From NCBI GenBank assembly GCA_031415695.1, contig JANOSH010000057.1:1-14129 (forward strand): 14,129 nt of DNA. The letters run 5' to 3'. A program made the position numbers and the translations under genes. The stretch is from JANOSH01 sp031415695. GTDB lineage: Bacteria > Actinomycetota > Acidimicrobiia > Acidimicrobiales > Ilumatobacteraceae. Shown here in pieces: positions 1 through 6,998 of this stretch (positions within the stretch are counted from its first letter, which is position 1; each line of letters opens with the position of its first letter). Under the pieces are notes generated by a model that ran no database searches, was not told the origin of the DNA, and was given only the letters and a program-made list of their open reading frames with translations.

Positions 1-43
1 GTGATCCTGAGGGTCGCGGGTTCGAGCCCCGTCGATCACCCCA
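1..43 (+). tRNA. tRNA-His (anticodon GTG), 5' part outside the window
   Basis: The window opens on the anticodon GTG. It is followed by the 3' anticodon stem, the variable loop, a T arm (stem 16-20 with 28-32, loop TTCGAGC) and the 3' acceptor strand 33-39 (CGATCAC). C40 is the discriminator and CCA (41-43) is encoded. A C discriminator is a hallmark of tRNA-His, and the GTG triplet sits exactly where the anticodon should be. The 5' half is missing, so the acceptor pairing cannot be verified. It belongs to the host flank outside the element. Confidence 0.82.
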
Positions 44-53
44 CGGTAAGCAG

Positions 54-80
54 GTAGGGGGCGCGCTTCGCTCCCCCTAC
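54..80 (+). other. Hairpin between the two tRNA genes
   Basis: GTAGGGGG (54-61) pairs perfectly with CCCCCTAC (73-80) around an 11-nt loop. No T-run follows, so it is more likely a processing or spacer hairpin in a tRNA-His/tRNA-Lys transcript than a classical terminator. Confidence 0.4.
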
Positions 81-93
81 ACTGCCTGCCACT

Positions 94-165
94 GCGCCTC
101 TAGCTCAACGGCAGAGCAACGGACTCTTAATCCGCAGGTTCAGGGTTCGACTCCCTGGGGGCGCA
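94..165 (+). tRNA. tRNA-Lys (anticodon CTT), integration target
   Basis: This is a complete 72-nt cloverleaf. The acceptor is 94-100 with 158-164, the D stem GCTC/GAGC, the anticodon loop CTCTTAA (124-130) with CTT at 126-128, and the T stem 141-145 with 153-157. A165 is the discriminator and CCA is not encoded. The outermost anticodon-stem pair (A119/C135) is mismatched. Its 3' part is repeated at 14030-14074, so this gene is the attachment site. The present 3' part would come from the element, which regenerates a whole tRNA on integration. Confidence 0.92.
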
Positions 166-166
166 C
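122..166 (+). repeat. attL: tRNA-Lys 3' repeat
   Basis: Direct repeat with 14030-14074. The identity blocks are 122-141 (20 nt, anticodon arm and variable loop), 143-155 and 157-166. The two differing positions (A142, T156) pair with each other in the T stem. The strand exchange most likely lies in the leftmost 20-nt block. Confidence 0.88.
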
Positions 167-180
167 TACAAAATCCCTGG

Positions 181-197
181 TCAGAAGCACTTTCTGA
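181..197. repeat. Small inverted repeat inside attL
   Basis: TCAGAA (181-186) and TTCTGA (192-197) form a perfect inverted repeat around 5 nt. A related one (GTCAGA/TCTGAC, 13967-13983) lies just inside attR. These could be protein sites on either side of the attP core, or chance. Confidence 0.3.
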
Positions 198-224
198 GGA
201 TTTCGCCGGATCGTCGCTAGGCTC

Positions 225-245
225 CTGCCGCGAATCTGCCGCGAA
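225..245 (+). repeat. Candidate left integrase arm-type sites
   Basis: CTGCCGCGAA occurs twice (225-234 and 236-245) with an 11-bp period, between attL and the int start codon. The same motif recurs as closely spaced pairs inside the right end (13660-13680, 13904-13925). Tyrosine integrases of this size carry an N-terminal domain that binds short direct repeats on the attP arms, so the arrangement fits. The sites also overlap the region where int would be transcribed and translated, which could give autoregulation. Confidence 0.55.
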
Positions 246-259
246 AGGGATGGTTCGAA

Positions 260-1408
260 ATGGGAACGATGCGTGAGCGGTCGTCGGGGAAGTGGGAGCT
301 GACGGTGTCGGCCGGCCGCCACCCCGCGACGGGGAAGTATCGGCGGGTGGTGCGTACGTTGGCGACCACGTCACGGCGTGAAGCGAAGGCCGCGTTGGCG
401 AGGTTGGAAACCGAAGTCGCCGCCGGAATGGTGTCGTTCGACGACCCGACGCTGGCCGATTTGTTGGATCGTTGGTTGGAGCACATCACGAGCGTCGGGC
501 GCGCGCCGACGACGCTGTATCACTACCGTCAGTACGTCGACCGCGAGATCGTGCCGGTGCTCGGCGCGATCCGATTGTCGAAGCTCACCGCGCTCGACAT
601 CGATCGCCTGTATGGGCAGCTGCGCCAACGTGATCTGGCCGCGGCGACGATCCGGCAGATTCACGCGATCTTGCGAGCGTCGTTGAACCAGGCCGAGCGG
701 TGGGGTTTGGTGCAACGCAACGTGGCCCGTTTGGCGTCGGCTCCGTCGCAGCCACAGCGTGAGCAGCATCCACCGGAGGTGGCCGAGGTGAAACGGCTGA
801 TGGCTGCCGCGGTTGATGTGTCGCCGATGTTCGGCTTGTTCATCCGCGTCATGGTCGCGACCGGTGCTCGACGCGCTGAGGTGTGCGGTTTGCGCTGGTA
901 CGACGTGAACTTCGACGCGAACACCCTGACCGTCGAACGGAGCTACACCGTGCTGCCTGGTGTGCGTTCTGACGAGCCGACCAAGACACGGTCGTCACGA
1001 ACGATCGTGCTCGACTTGGTCACGATGGCCGCGCTGGCATCTGCGTGGGGCGAGGCCGTGTCGATAGCGGAGATCGGTGCGGTTGACCCTGAGCGCCGCC
1101 GGGGCGGCTACATCTTCGCGGTCGACCCCGTTGGCGCGAGGGCCTGGCGACCTGATGTGGCGAACACGTGGTGGGCAAAGGCGCGTCTGGCTGCGGGCTC
1201 GGCAGCGACCGTGAGAATGCATGATCTGCGCCATTTCCAGGCGACGCAGCTTCTCGACGCCGGCGTACCCGTCCCGACAGTTGCGGCGAGGTTGGGTCAC
1301 GCCGACGGCACGACGACGATGAAGATCTACGCCCACCGCACCCGCAAGGCCGACGAGACCGCCGCCGAGGTGGTCGGCAGACTTCTCGATTTGAATGAGG
1401 CCGGATGA
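260..1408 (+). CDS. int: Tyrosine recombinase, element integrase
   Basis: A 382-aa site-specific recombinase expected to catalyse attP x tRNA-Lys integration and, with an excisionase, excision. Residues 1-57 resemble the beta-rich arm-DNA-binding domain and 60-150 the helical core-binding domain. The catalytic domain runs from about 172 to the end. The expected catalytic set is complete: R204 (TGARRAEV), K242, H321-x-x-R324 (HDLRH), H347 (LGHADG) and nucleophile Y357 (MKIYAH). The length is normal for a complete integrase. The ATG at 260 is preceded by AAAGGGA about 9 nt upstream, which supports this start. It lies 94 bp inside tRNA-Lys in the same direction, the usual place for an integrase. 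It is intact, without frameshift. The family call is secure; the exact subfamily is not. Confidence 0.95.
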   Translation: MGTMRERSSGKWELTVSAGRHPATGKYRRVVRTLATTSRREAKAALARLETEVAAGMVSFDDPTLADLLDRWLEHITSVGRAPTTLYHYRQYVDREIVPVLGAIRLSKLTALDIDRLYGQLRQRDLAAATIRQIHAILRASLNQAERWGLVQRNVARLASAPSQPQREQHPPEVAEVKRLMAAAVDVSPMFGLFIRVMVATGARRAEVCGLRWYDVNFDANTLTVERSYTVLPGVRSDEPTKTRSSRTIVLDLVTMAALASAWGEAVSIAEIGAVDPERRRGGYIFAVDPVGARAWRPDVANTWWAKARLAAGSAATVRMHDLRHFQATQLLDAGVPVPTVAARLGHADGTTTMKIYAHRTRKADETAAEVVGRLLDLNEAG

Positions 1409-1462
1409 ACGTCGGCGACAACCCGACGAGCGCGCGTTCGAGTCCTTGCGTGAGCCGGTACG

Positions 1463-1657
1463 ATGGTGGGTATGGATCGAACCTTGGTCGAGCGATACCG
1501 CAACCAATGGGTGGCCATCGGCGATGACGGGGACGTCGTGGCCCATGACCTGTCCTACGAGAAGCTCACCGCGATGTTGTCGACCATGCCACCGATTCGT
1601 GTCTTGGTGCGAAGGATCCCGGCAGTGGACGAACCGCTCTTTGTGGGCGTCTGGTAG
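1463..1657 (+). CDS. Small DUF5678-like protein
   Basis: A 64-aa protein of unknown function. The stretch YRNQWVAIGDDGDVVAHD followed by a short helix and PLFVGVW resembles the compact DUF5678 type, in which a Trp-Val-Ala strand and an E/D-VVAH strand precede an amphipathic helix. The stop is 3 nt before the GTG of the retropepsin-like gene, so the two are almost certainly co-transcribed and translationally coupled. Such small proteins are, to my recollection, often found beside retropepsin-like genes in actinobacteria, but the joint role is unknown. An in-frame ATG at 1472 (starting MDRTL) is an equally plausible start, and neither has a strong ribosome binding site. Confidence 0.7.
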   Translation: MVGMDRTLVERYRNQWVAIGDDGDVVAHDLSYEKLTAMLSTMPPIRVLVRRIPAVDEPLFVGVW

Positions 1658-1660
1658 CCA

Positions 1661-2116
1661 GTGACAGAAGGCTGGTGGCGGTATGACCATCTCGACCTCG
1701 ACGAGGCACGACTGCCGGACGGCAGCCCGGTTCGCCGCCCCGTCGTAACCATCGCAGTACCCGGTTCGGCTGTCAATCACGTTGCGGTCGTCGATTCTGG
1801 TTCGCCGGTGTCGGTGGCCGACGCCCACTTTTTCGCCTTGCTCGGTCTCGATATCGAATCCGATCAGCCGGTATTCGAGGTATCGGTCGGTGTCGGAGGT
1901 GCGTATAGCAAGGTGCCGGTCTTCGAGGTCGAGCTCGAACTTCGAGCACCGCTCGCGCAGTCACCGGAAACCGTGACGTGGCGGCTACACCTCGGGGCGC
2001 GCCGTGGCTGGCGCCTGCCATTTACCGTACTCTTCGGCCAGCGAGGATGGTTCGATCGTTTCCCGACCACGATCGACGCGACCGCAACAACGGTCGAGCT
2101 CTTTCCCGATCGATAG
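1661..2116 (+). CDS. Retropepsin-like aspartic protease
   Basis: A 151-aa protein starting at GTG, 3 nt after the preceding stop. The motif VAVVDSGSPVSV holds D45-S46-G47, matching the D-[ST]-G active-site loop of retropepsin-like proteases. The later stretch FTVLFGQRGWFDRF (about 121-134) corresponds to the hydrophobic-G-x-x-W/F-L/F region that closes the single-domain fold. One aspartate motif per chain means it would act as a homodimer, as retropepsins do. No signal peptide or membrane segment is seen, so a cytoplasmic site is likely. The substrate is unknown. The pair could be cargo or a regulatory add-on; nothing ties it to transfer. It converges on the relaxase gene. The family is likely; actual catalysis is unproven. 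Confidence 0.78.
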   Translation: MTEGWWRYDHLDLDEARLPDGSPVRRPVVTIAVPGSAVNHVAVVDSGSPVSVADAHFFALLGLDIESDQPVFEVSVGVGGAYSKVPVFEVELELRAPLAQSPETVTWRLHLGARRGWRLPFTVLFGQRGWFDRFPTTIDATATTVELFPDR

Positions 2117-2145
2117 CCCCGTCGGTTCCAGCCGCAGCGATATCG

Positions 2146-2159
2146 CCGACGCCCGTCGG
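2146..2159. terminator. Short hairpin between convergent genes
   Basis: CCGAC (2146-2150) and GTCGG (2155-2159) form a GC-rich hairpin with a 4-nt loop, between the retropepsin-like stop (2116) and the relaxase stop (2163). It could end transcription from both sides, but it is short and has no T-run. Confidence 0.25.
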
Positions 2160-2162
2160 GAC

Positions 2163-5100
2163 TCATAGCTCGATGCCGAAGTCGATTTCGAGTGTGTCGC
2201 GTCCGAACAGGCGGGGTTGCTGGTAGGGCGCAATGATTCGGGCGATCTGGTGGCGGTGGGCGAGTTCGGTGGCTTGGTCGATCGAGCCGACGTCGATGCT
2301 GTCGGTGTGGAAGGCCGCGTGGTGTTGGTCGAGTTGTCCGGCGGCGTGGTCCCACCTGTGTGCGGCCGCGCCTGGTGAGGGGCGGTAGCCGATGCGCCCG
2401 GTGATGTGGTCGGGTTGTTCGAGGCTCACGATTCGGGTGCGGACTCGAAGATCCGCGTCGAGCTGGTGGTCGATTCCGGCGAGCTTGGTGTCGAGCGGTC
2501 CTCGTTCGGCGAGGGTCGCTTTGGCACCGGTGAGCGCAGCAGCGAGCTTGATGGTTTGGCGGTCGGATTTCTCGATGGTTTCGAGGGCGTCGCGGATCGT
2601 GAGGGTGGTGTTGTTGAGCACGATTCTCGCGGTGTAGATGTCGTTGGTGTGGTTGCGTCGATGGAGCGGCCGGTCGTATCGGTCGAGGGTCGTTCGGGCT
2701 CGTTCGGCGTCCGAGGTGGCCCGGTCCAGTTTCTCGATCGCGGTGGCCCGTTCGTGTTCGACTTGCTTCAGGGCATGTGGGATTGTCGCCGTGTTCTGGG
2801 CAGCCTGGCGGACGATCGTTTCGAGGTGGTGTTTCTGTTCGAGCAGGTCACGCACCTGATGGCTGTCGAGGAGCCCGGGCCGGTGGGTCCGCTGATGGTT
2901 GAGTTCGGTTTCGCGGATGTGGGCGGGTTGGTCGATCCAGTCGAGTGTGAGGCATTGGGCGAACACGTCCACGGCGCTCTGTTCGCCGGTTGTAGTGATG
3001 AATGCTTCGTTCGACTGTCGGCCGCGGGTCATGGGGACGTACAGGTTCCGGACATCGGTCGGGCCGTCGAGCACGGTGATGGCCGAGCGGACGGTGCGGC
3101 CTTGCGCGCCCATCCCGGTCGTCGCGTAGGCGAGCTCGACATGCTCGGCTACATATGTCGTCGGGAGGGTGACGCGGCCGTGTCGCCCGGTGGCGGTGAC
3201 CGCGCCATCGGGGTCTATGGCGTCGATGGTCCAGGTGGCACGGTTGCGCACCATCTCGCCCCGATCCGTCGTGAGAGTGCGGTCGTTGTGTCGGGTCGCG
3301 ATCTCGTCGCCGACGTGGAACGTGTACACACCGGTGGTGGCGTGGTGGCCGGTCGGGTCGAGTTCGCCGGTTCGGATGCGGTGTTGTTGGGCTCGCGAGT
3401 TGAGCCGTTCGACTATGTCGTTGGTGGGTGCCATCAACAAGACGCTCTGGCCGTCGGCGCGCAGCTCAGCCCACCGCTCGACAGCGGCGCGTTCCATCTG
3501 GACACTGGTGCCGCCATTGAGGCGGCCGTGCTCGTTGTAGGTGTCGGCGACGTCGGGGTTGCCGTCGCGAAGTTGGAGGCTGGCGGTGCGTTCCCAGTCG
3601 TGTTCGAAGCGGTGGACGCGGTCAAGTTCGATCGCGCCGAACGTGTCGGTCAGGAGCCCGTACATGCCGCCGCGTCCGACGGAGGTGAACTGCATCGGGT
3701 CACCGACCATCACGACCCGCCACCCCTTCAGGTCGGCCAGGTCGGCGAGTTCCGCGAGACGCGCCGTTGGGATCATGCCAGCCTCGTCAACGAGCAGCGT
3801 GGTGCCGACCGGTAACCGGTAACGCGGGAGCGGTGCCCGGTTCAGGCGGTGCTCGACGAGGAGTTTGTCGACCGTGTCAGCGACAACGCCGGTTTCGAAC
3901 GCGAGGACGTCAGCGGCGGCGGCTGATGGTGCCACACCGAAGACCGTGCGACCATCGGCGTGGAGTTGGGCTACGGCGGGTTGGAGCGCTGTTGTCTTGC
4001 CAGTGCCGGCCGGTCCGACGATGAACACGATGTCGGACTGCCCAGCGACGGCACACGCCGCTCGGATTTGGGCGCTGTCAAGCAGCCTTGGTGAACGGGC
4101 CGGCGCGGCGGGGTTGTCGAGCCCATCGAACATCAGCCGCCGGTCCGCCCACTCGACCAGACCACGCTCTTGATCCAGGATCGCTTGCGTCGTCAGTGCA
4201 CGATCGAGGACGGATTCGGTGTACGGGCGGCCGTCCTTGCGAAGCCGAGCAAGGACGGATTCGGTGTACGGGCGGCCGTCCTTGCGAAGCCGAGCGTTTT
4301 GGGGCACCGGTTTCGAGAGGTCGACACAACGTGTCGCGACGATCTGCTCCGACATTTCGTCGAGCATCTCAACGACGTCAACGGCCGTCGCGGCGGTGTC
4401 GGTTGGTACGAGCGCCCCGAGTTCACGATGCAGCTCGGCCGGCCGCCACGACGACTGCTTCTCGCCGATCGCCACGACGGCCCGGTCGACCATCATCTTG
4501 CGTTCAGGCTCGGCGACGCCGTGACGCTCAACGACCCGGCCAATCGCCTCAGCGACGACGCTGGCGGGGTCGTGGCCGAGCGCCCGAGTGTGTTCGGTCC
4601 AGGTGTGGTGGCGCACGAGTGCGTCGACCTGGTCACCTTTCGGCGGCCGGGAATCGAGCGCCGCTTCACGTTCAAGTTTCCATCGTTCCCGCACCGTCGG
4701 CTCCCGACCCATCGACTCGATGAACCGGTCCAACTTCGCCTCGATCCAGGCCCGCACGTCAGCCGTCCGGGACGAGAACTCGGCCAGCACCGCGTCCGGT
4801 ACGTCGGTGATCTCGGCGATCCCGTTCCCCGGGACATTCCACCTCACCCCGAGGCGGGCGGTGAGTTCGGCGCGCAGGCCGGCGTGATAGATCGCCGAAA
4901 GTGTGCGTTGGTCCTTCTTGATCAGCCGTGCATCCAACGCGAGCCACCGGCCGTCCGGTGACATCACCCGGTTCGCGATCACCAAATGCGTGTGGATCTG
5001 CGGGTCCAAGGCACGGCTGGTGTGCTGCCGAAACCCGGCCGCAACGATGCCCTCGGCATCCACGACACACACCTCGCCACCGATCCGATACCTCGTGTGG

Positions 5101-5372
5101 GCGTGAACTTCGATCCAGCCGGCCAACGCCGTGACGGCGGCGTCATGCGCGCCCGTGACCTCGCCGCGCACGTACTCGTCACCGAGTCCGAAAAGAACGG
5201 ACACGGACTTCGGTGCCGAACACGTCACGTCGAACCCGCGCACCGATTTCTCACCGAACACCCCGCCAAGCGTGCGACTCGGGTCGCTGGGGTTATGACC
5301 GCTCATCACCGCCAAGAACGCGTCAGCTTCCCATCGGTCAGGCCGAGTGTGTTGGCGCCGTGACCGAGCCAC
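2163..5372 (-). CDS. MobF-family relaxase-helicase (TrwC/TraI/TraA type), main part
   Basis: Reads 1069 codons from a nominal GTG at 5372, but real homology begins about residue 15 (EADAFLAVMSG). The missing start of the protein lies upstream in another frame (5306-5542). MobF proteins nick one strand at oriT and unwind it for conjugation. The metal-binding triad is H117, H127 and H129 (DPQIHTH). The RecD-like helicase follows: Walker A GPAGTGKT at 453-460, Walker B LLVDEAGM with D529-E530, GDPMQFTSVGRGG at about 557-569, and the C-terminal motif block YVPMTRGRQ. The last ~250 residues are charged and probably coiled coil. A 15-residue unit is duplicated in tandem at 360-389. No coupling protein or secretion gene accompanies it. 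As written it lacks the catalytic tyrosines, so activity depends on whether the frameshift is real. Confidence 0.9.
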   Translation of the reverse strand: MARSRRQHTRPDRWEADAFLAVMSGHNPSDPSRTLGGVFGEKSVRGFDVTCSAPKSVSVLFGLGDEYVRGEVTGAHDAAVTALAGWIEVHAHTRYRIGGEVCVVDAEGIVAAGFRQHTSRALDPQIHTHLVIANRVMSPDGRWLALDARLIKKDQRTLSAIYHAGLRAELTARLGVRWNVPGNGIAEITDVPDAVLAEFSSRTADVRAWIEAKLDRFIESMGREPTVRERWKLEREAALDSRPPKGDQVDALVRHHTWTEHTRALGHDPASVVAEAIGRVVERHGVAEPERKMMVDRAVVAIGEKQSSWRPAELHRELGALVPTDTAATAVDVVEMLDEMSEQIVATRCVDLSKPVPQNARLRKDGRPYTESVLARLRKDGRPYTESVLDRALTTQAILDQERGLVEWADRRLMFDGLDNPAAPARSPRLLDSAQIRAACAVAGQSDIVFIVGPAGTGKTTALQPAVAQLHADGRTVFGVAPSAAAADVLAFETGVVADTVDKLLVEHRLNRAPLPRYRLPVGTTLLVDEAGMIPTARLAELADLADLKGWRVVMVGDPMQFTSVGRGGMYGLLTDTFGAIELDRVHRFEHDWERTASLQLRDGNPDVADTYNEHGRLNGGTSVQMERAAVERWAELRADGQSVLLMAPTNDIVERLNSRAQQHRIRTGELDPTGHHATTGVYTFHVGDEIATRHNDRTLTTDRGEMVRNRATWTIDAIDPDGAVTATGRHGRVTLPTTYVAEHVELAYATTGMGAQGRTVRSAITVLDGPTDVRNLYVPMTRGRQSNEAFITTTGEQSAVDVFAQCLTLDWIDQPAHIRETELNHQRTHRPGLLDSHQVRDLLEQKHHLETIVRQAAQNTATIPHALKQVEHERATAIEKLDRATSDAERARTTLDRYDRPLHRRNHTNDIYTARIVLNNTTLTIRDALETIEKSDRQTIKLAAALTGAKATLAERGPLDTKLAGIDHQLDADLRVRTRIVSLEQPDHITGRIGYRPSPGAAAHRWDHAAGQLDQHHAAFHTDSIDVGSIDQATELAHRHQIARIIAPYQQPRLFGRDTLEIDFGIEL
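4207..4295. repeat. 45-bp in-frame tandem duplication inside the relaxase gene
   Basis: Positions 4207-4250 and 4252-4295 are identical over 44 nt, with a 45-bp period. In the protein this doubles ARLRKDGRPYTESVL in the linker between the relaxase and helicase domains. Perfect identity and a preserved frame suggest a recent slippage event, or an assembly artefact. Confidence 0.9.
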
Positions 5373-5542
5373 ACACCGGTCGGCTCATCGGCCGCGAGGT
5401 AGTAGTTCGGGAGATGCTCCACGTAATACGCGCCCGCATCGGCACCGCGTAACGTTGTGACACGGACCGTCACCACACACCCCCGACCACAGCGGACACG
5501 ACCGGGGAGTTCCCGAACTTGGTCCCGATGAGTGGTGTGCAC
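5306..5542 (-). pseudogene. Frameshifted N-terminus of the MobF relaxase (catalytic tyrosines)
   Basis: This frame encodes VTTLRGADAGAYYVEHLPNYYLA and then WLGHGANTLGLTD. That is the N-terminal portion expected of a MobF relaxase, with the paired tyrosines (Y39/Y40 and Y47/Y48 counted from the GTG at 5542) that perform strand transfer. After TD it runs out of frame and stops, while the neighbouring frame continues exactly with EADAFLAVMSG. One extra G in the GGG run (CCC at 5330-5332 on the + strand) would restore one protein of about 1126 aa. The GTG at 5542 has AGGA 7-8 nt upstream; GTGs at 5476 and 5473 are alternatives nearer to the conserved start. The gene follows the excisionase-like gene after 56 bp, probably as one transcript. 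Confidence 0.85.
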
Positions 5543-5598
5543 ACGTCTGTCCTTGCATGGAACTCATCGGCAGAGCTGCTGAGTGAATTCACGATCGG

Positions 5599-5964
5599 TT
5601 ACCCGGAGAACGGCAACGTCGAGGCCTGAACAGCCGACTGACGAGCTCGGGCGGAACGCGGGCGAGTCATCGAGATCGGCGATGGCGCTGGTGGCGCGGC
5701 ATTCATTGGCCACGTCATCGGGCCACCAATCAACGCTTCGAGTTTCACCCGAGGGACGCGGAGCAGCCTTCCGAACCTGACGACCGGGAGGCCGCTGAGC
5801 CCGTTCGTGGCGAGGTACTCGCGGGCGAGCGCGTACGCCGCCGTTCGACCGATCCGCAAGATCGCGGCCGCTTCCTCGATCGTCAGAAAATCGGGGACGG
5901 CGGAAATGACGCGCATACCACCTGACTCACTCCCCAGACCGGCTGGCGTTACAAAGTTCTTCAT
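5599..5964 (-). CDS. xis: Excisionase-like helix-turn-helix protein
   Basis: A 121-aa protein with an excisionase/MerR-type winged helix (HTH_17 style) at about residues 26-77: FLTIEEAAAILRIGRTAAYALAREY, then a basic wing LPVVRFGRLLRVPRVKLEAL. Such proteins bend attachment-site DNA and steer tyrosine integrases toward excision; some also act as transcriptional regulators. The ATG at 5964 is chosen because GAGAGGGTGAG lies directly upstream; an internal ATG (residue 17) would also keep the whole domain. The C-terminal ~40 residues are low in structure and rich in Pro, Ser and Arg. It lies upstream of the relaxase on the same strand, so excision and mobilization may be expressed together. The xis label rests on family and context. 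Confidence 0.82.
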   Translation of the reverse strand: MKNFVTPAGLGSESGGMRVISAVPDFLTIEEAAAILRIGRTAAYALAREYLATNGLSGLPVVRFGRLLRVPRVKLEALIGGPMTWPMNAAPPAPSPISMTRPRSARARQSAVQASTLPFSG

Positions 5965-6208
5965 CTCACCCTCTCGATTCCGGCGCCAGGAACCACGCCG
6001 TTACAGACCTCGTAAAGACCGACGGCGCACCAAGACCAAGTGCCCGTCAGGGAGCGAGCCGTCACCAAACAACGGGACGACAACCCTGCCCAACAGACAA
6101 CGGACAACCACACCCCCCGGTCGGGTCATGAAATCTGAGGAACTGTCCACAGGAAGGGTCTGGCGCCCGGGCGGCGGGGTTGGCGACACAACCGAAACCT
6201 GGCAACTT

Positions 6209-6281
6209 CAACTCCCTCAACAACTCCCCCGCGCAAAAGCGGTACTGCGGAGTCCCGGCCTCAACTCCCCGGCCAACTCCC
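6209..6281 (+). repeat. Two pairs of CAACTCCC direct repeats
   Basis: Exact copies of CAACTCCC occur at 6209-6216, 6221-6228, 6262-6269 and 6274-6281. Within each pair the spacing is 12 bp, and the pairs are 53 bp apart. Paired, phased repeats suggest a DNA-binding protein such as the relaxase, the excisionase-like protein or the integrase. Confidence 0.6.
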
Positions 6282-6380
6282 CTCCCGCGCTCCTCGCCCC
6301 GTCGTGTCACGCTCCGTGGAGGCCGAGGTCAGGGATTCAGGTTGATAGGGCGCCGTTCGCCACGAATCACGAGTAGTCGA

Positions 6381-6394
6381 AACGACCGGTCGTT
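6381..6394. promoter_or_regulatory. Perfect 14-bp palindrome
   Basis: AACGACCGGTCGTT is self-complementary over all 14 bases. It lies in non-coding DNA, so it may be an operator for a dimeric regulator; no partner is identified. Confidence 0.35.
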
Positions 6395-6716
6395 GTCGCG
6401 AACCGGAACGCCGACGAAGAACGCGCTGACAGGGCTGTCGATCGTTCGGCGCCGCGGTGATGAAAGACGGCGCGCCGGTCGTCCCGCTTTGCGCACGCGG
6501 TGTCTGTCGCAGCCGCCCGCTGCAGTTACCAACCGCCGTCAGTGAGCGCGATACGAGCACCCCAATCAGGTGACCTAGCGCCAGATAACGCATGGAAGTC
6601 GGGCAGCGCGATGTGACTGTCGGCGGCGCTGATACCGAGCGCCTTCCGCTTCCCCTGCAGCATGACTGAATCGGTGGATACAGCGCATTGTCGAGTGTCG
6701 GGTTCGTGTCCGGTGT

Positions 6717-6989
6717 TCAGATGGCTTCGACGACAATGCTGTAGCGCTGTTGTGCGGCTTGAGCCGAGGTCCCGAGCGCGGCGCCGATCTTCTGCCAGGA
6801 GATGCCTGCCCGTCGAGCACCGGTGATGGCGTCGACTACTTGTTGTTCGCTGCGCGCTCGGGTCAACGCGGCGCGTTCCAGGAGGTACTCCTCGACGGGT
6901 CGCTCGTCGCCCGGATTGGGTTCGAAGTCCTCGAACCGTTTGGCGAGTTCATCGGCGTGGTCCAGGATTTCTTGGATTGATCGGGGCAT
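6717..6989 (-). CDS. Antitoxin-like small helix-turn-helix protein
   Basis: A 90-aa protein, acidic in its first half (LAKRFEDFEPNPGDERPVEEY). A C-terminal helix-turn-helix, GISWQKIGAALGTSAQAAQQRY, resembles the DNA-recognition segment of sigma-like or antitoxin regulators. The ATG at 6989 is preferred over the GTG at 6992 because GAGGTG lies 5 nt upstream. It begins 9 nt after the stop of a toxin-like gene. Toxin-first, antitoxin-second pairs of this kind occur in actinobacteria. It probably binds DNA and, if the pair is a true toxin-antitoxin module, represses its own promoter. It is intact while its partner is frameshifted, the pattern expected when a toxin is lost first. The pairing is inferred from order, spacing and protein style. 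Confidence 0.65.
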   Translation of the reverse strand: MPRSIQEILDHADELAKRFEDFEPNPGDERPVEEYLLERAALTRARSEQQVVDAITGARRAGISWQKIGAALGTSAQAAQQRYSIVVEAI

Positions 6990-6998
6990 CACATCACC

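Larger units (their letters stand above)
5965..6716. other. Gene-poor stretch upstream of xis; candidate oriT/control region
   Basis: No convincing gene is seen over about 750 bp. It holds an A/C-biased section with CAAC-containing repeats (about 6066-6112), four CAACTCCC copies (6209-6281) and a perfect 14-bp palindrome (6381-6394). The xis-relaxase promoter must lie at its left end. The position upstream of the relaxase unit makes it the best place for oriT, but no nick site can be recognised by eye. A 45-codon leftward reading frame (6663-6526) is open but unrecognised. Confidence 0.45.

Noticed and set aside
995..1828. 277-codon leftward open frame
   Set aside because: Antisense to the integrase end and the following pair; its sequence is rich in His/Arg shadows and has no domain.
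2406..3815. 469-codon open frame on the + strand
   Set aside because: It lies fully antisense to the MobF relaxase, whose domains are unmistakable. The long frame is a side effect of high-GC codon bias and shows no recognisable domain.
5306..5372. Programmed frameshifting to make the full relaxase
   Set aside because: The shift site GAT GGG AAG does not fit a canonical X XXY YYZ slippery heptamer, and I see no strong stimulatory structure. A missing base in the G run is simpler.
6209..6281. CRISPR array
   Set aside because: Repeat units are only 8 bp with 4-bp or longer unequal gaps, and no cas gene is present.
6329..6532. 67-codon leftward frame ending RDNDRSFRLLVIRGERRPINLNP
   Set aside because: Its C-terminal part looks somewhat protein-like, but there is no convincing start region, domain or neighbour. 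It may be a relic and is not annotated.
6526..6663. 45-codon leftward frame (MLQGKRKALGISAADSHIAL...)
   Set aside because: The composition is plausible for a protein fragment, but it is short, without a clear ribosome binding site and unrecognised. It could be a remnant of a larger gene.
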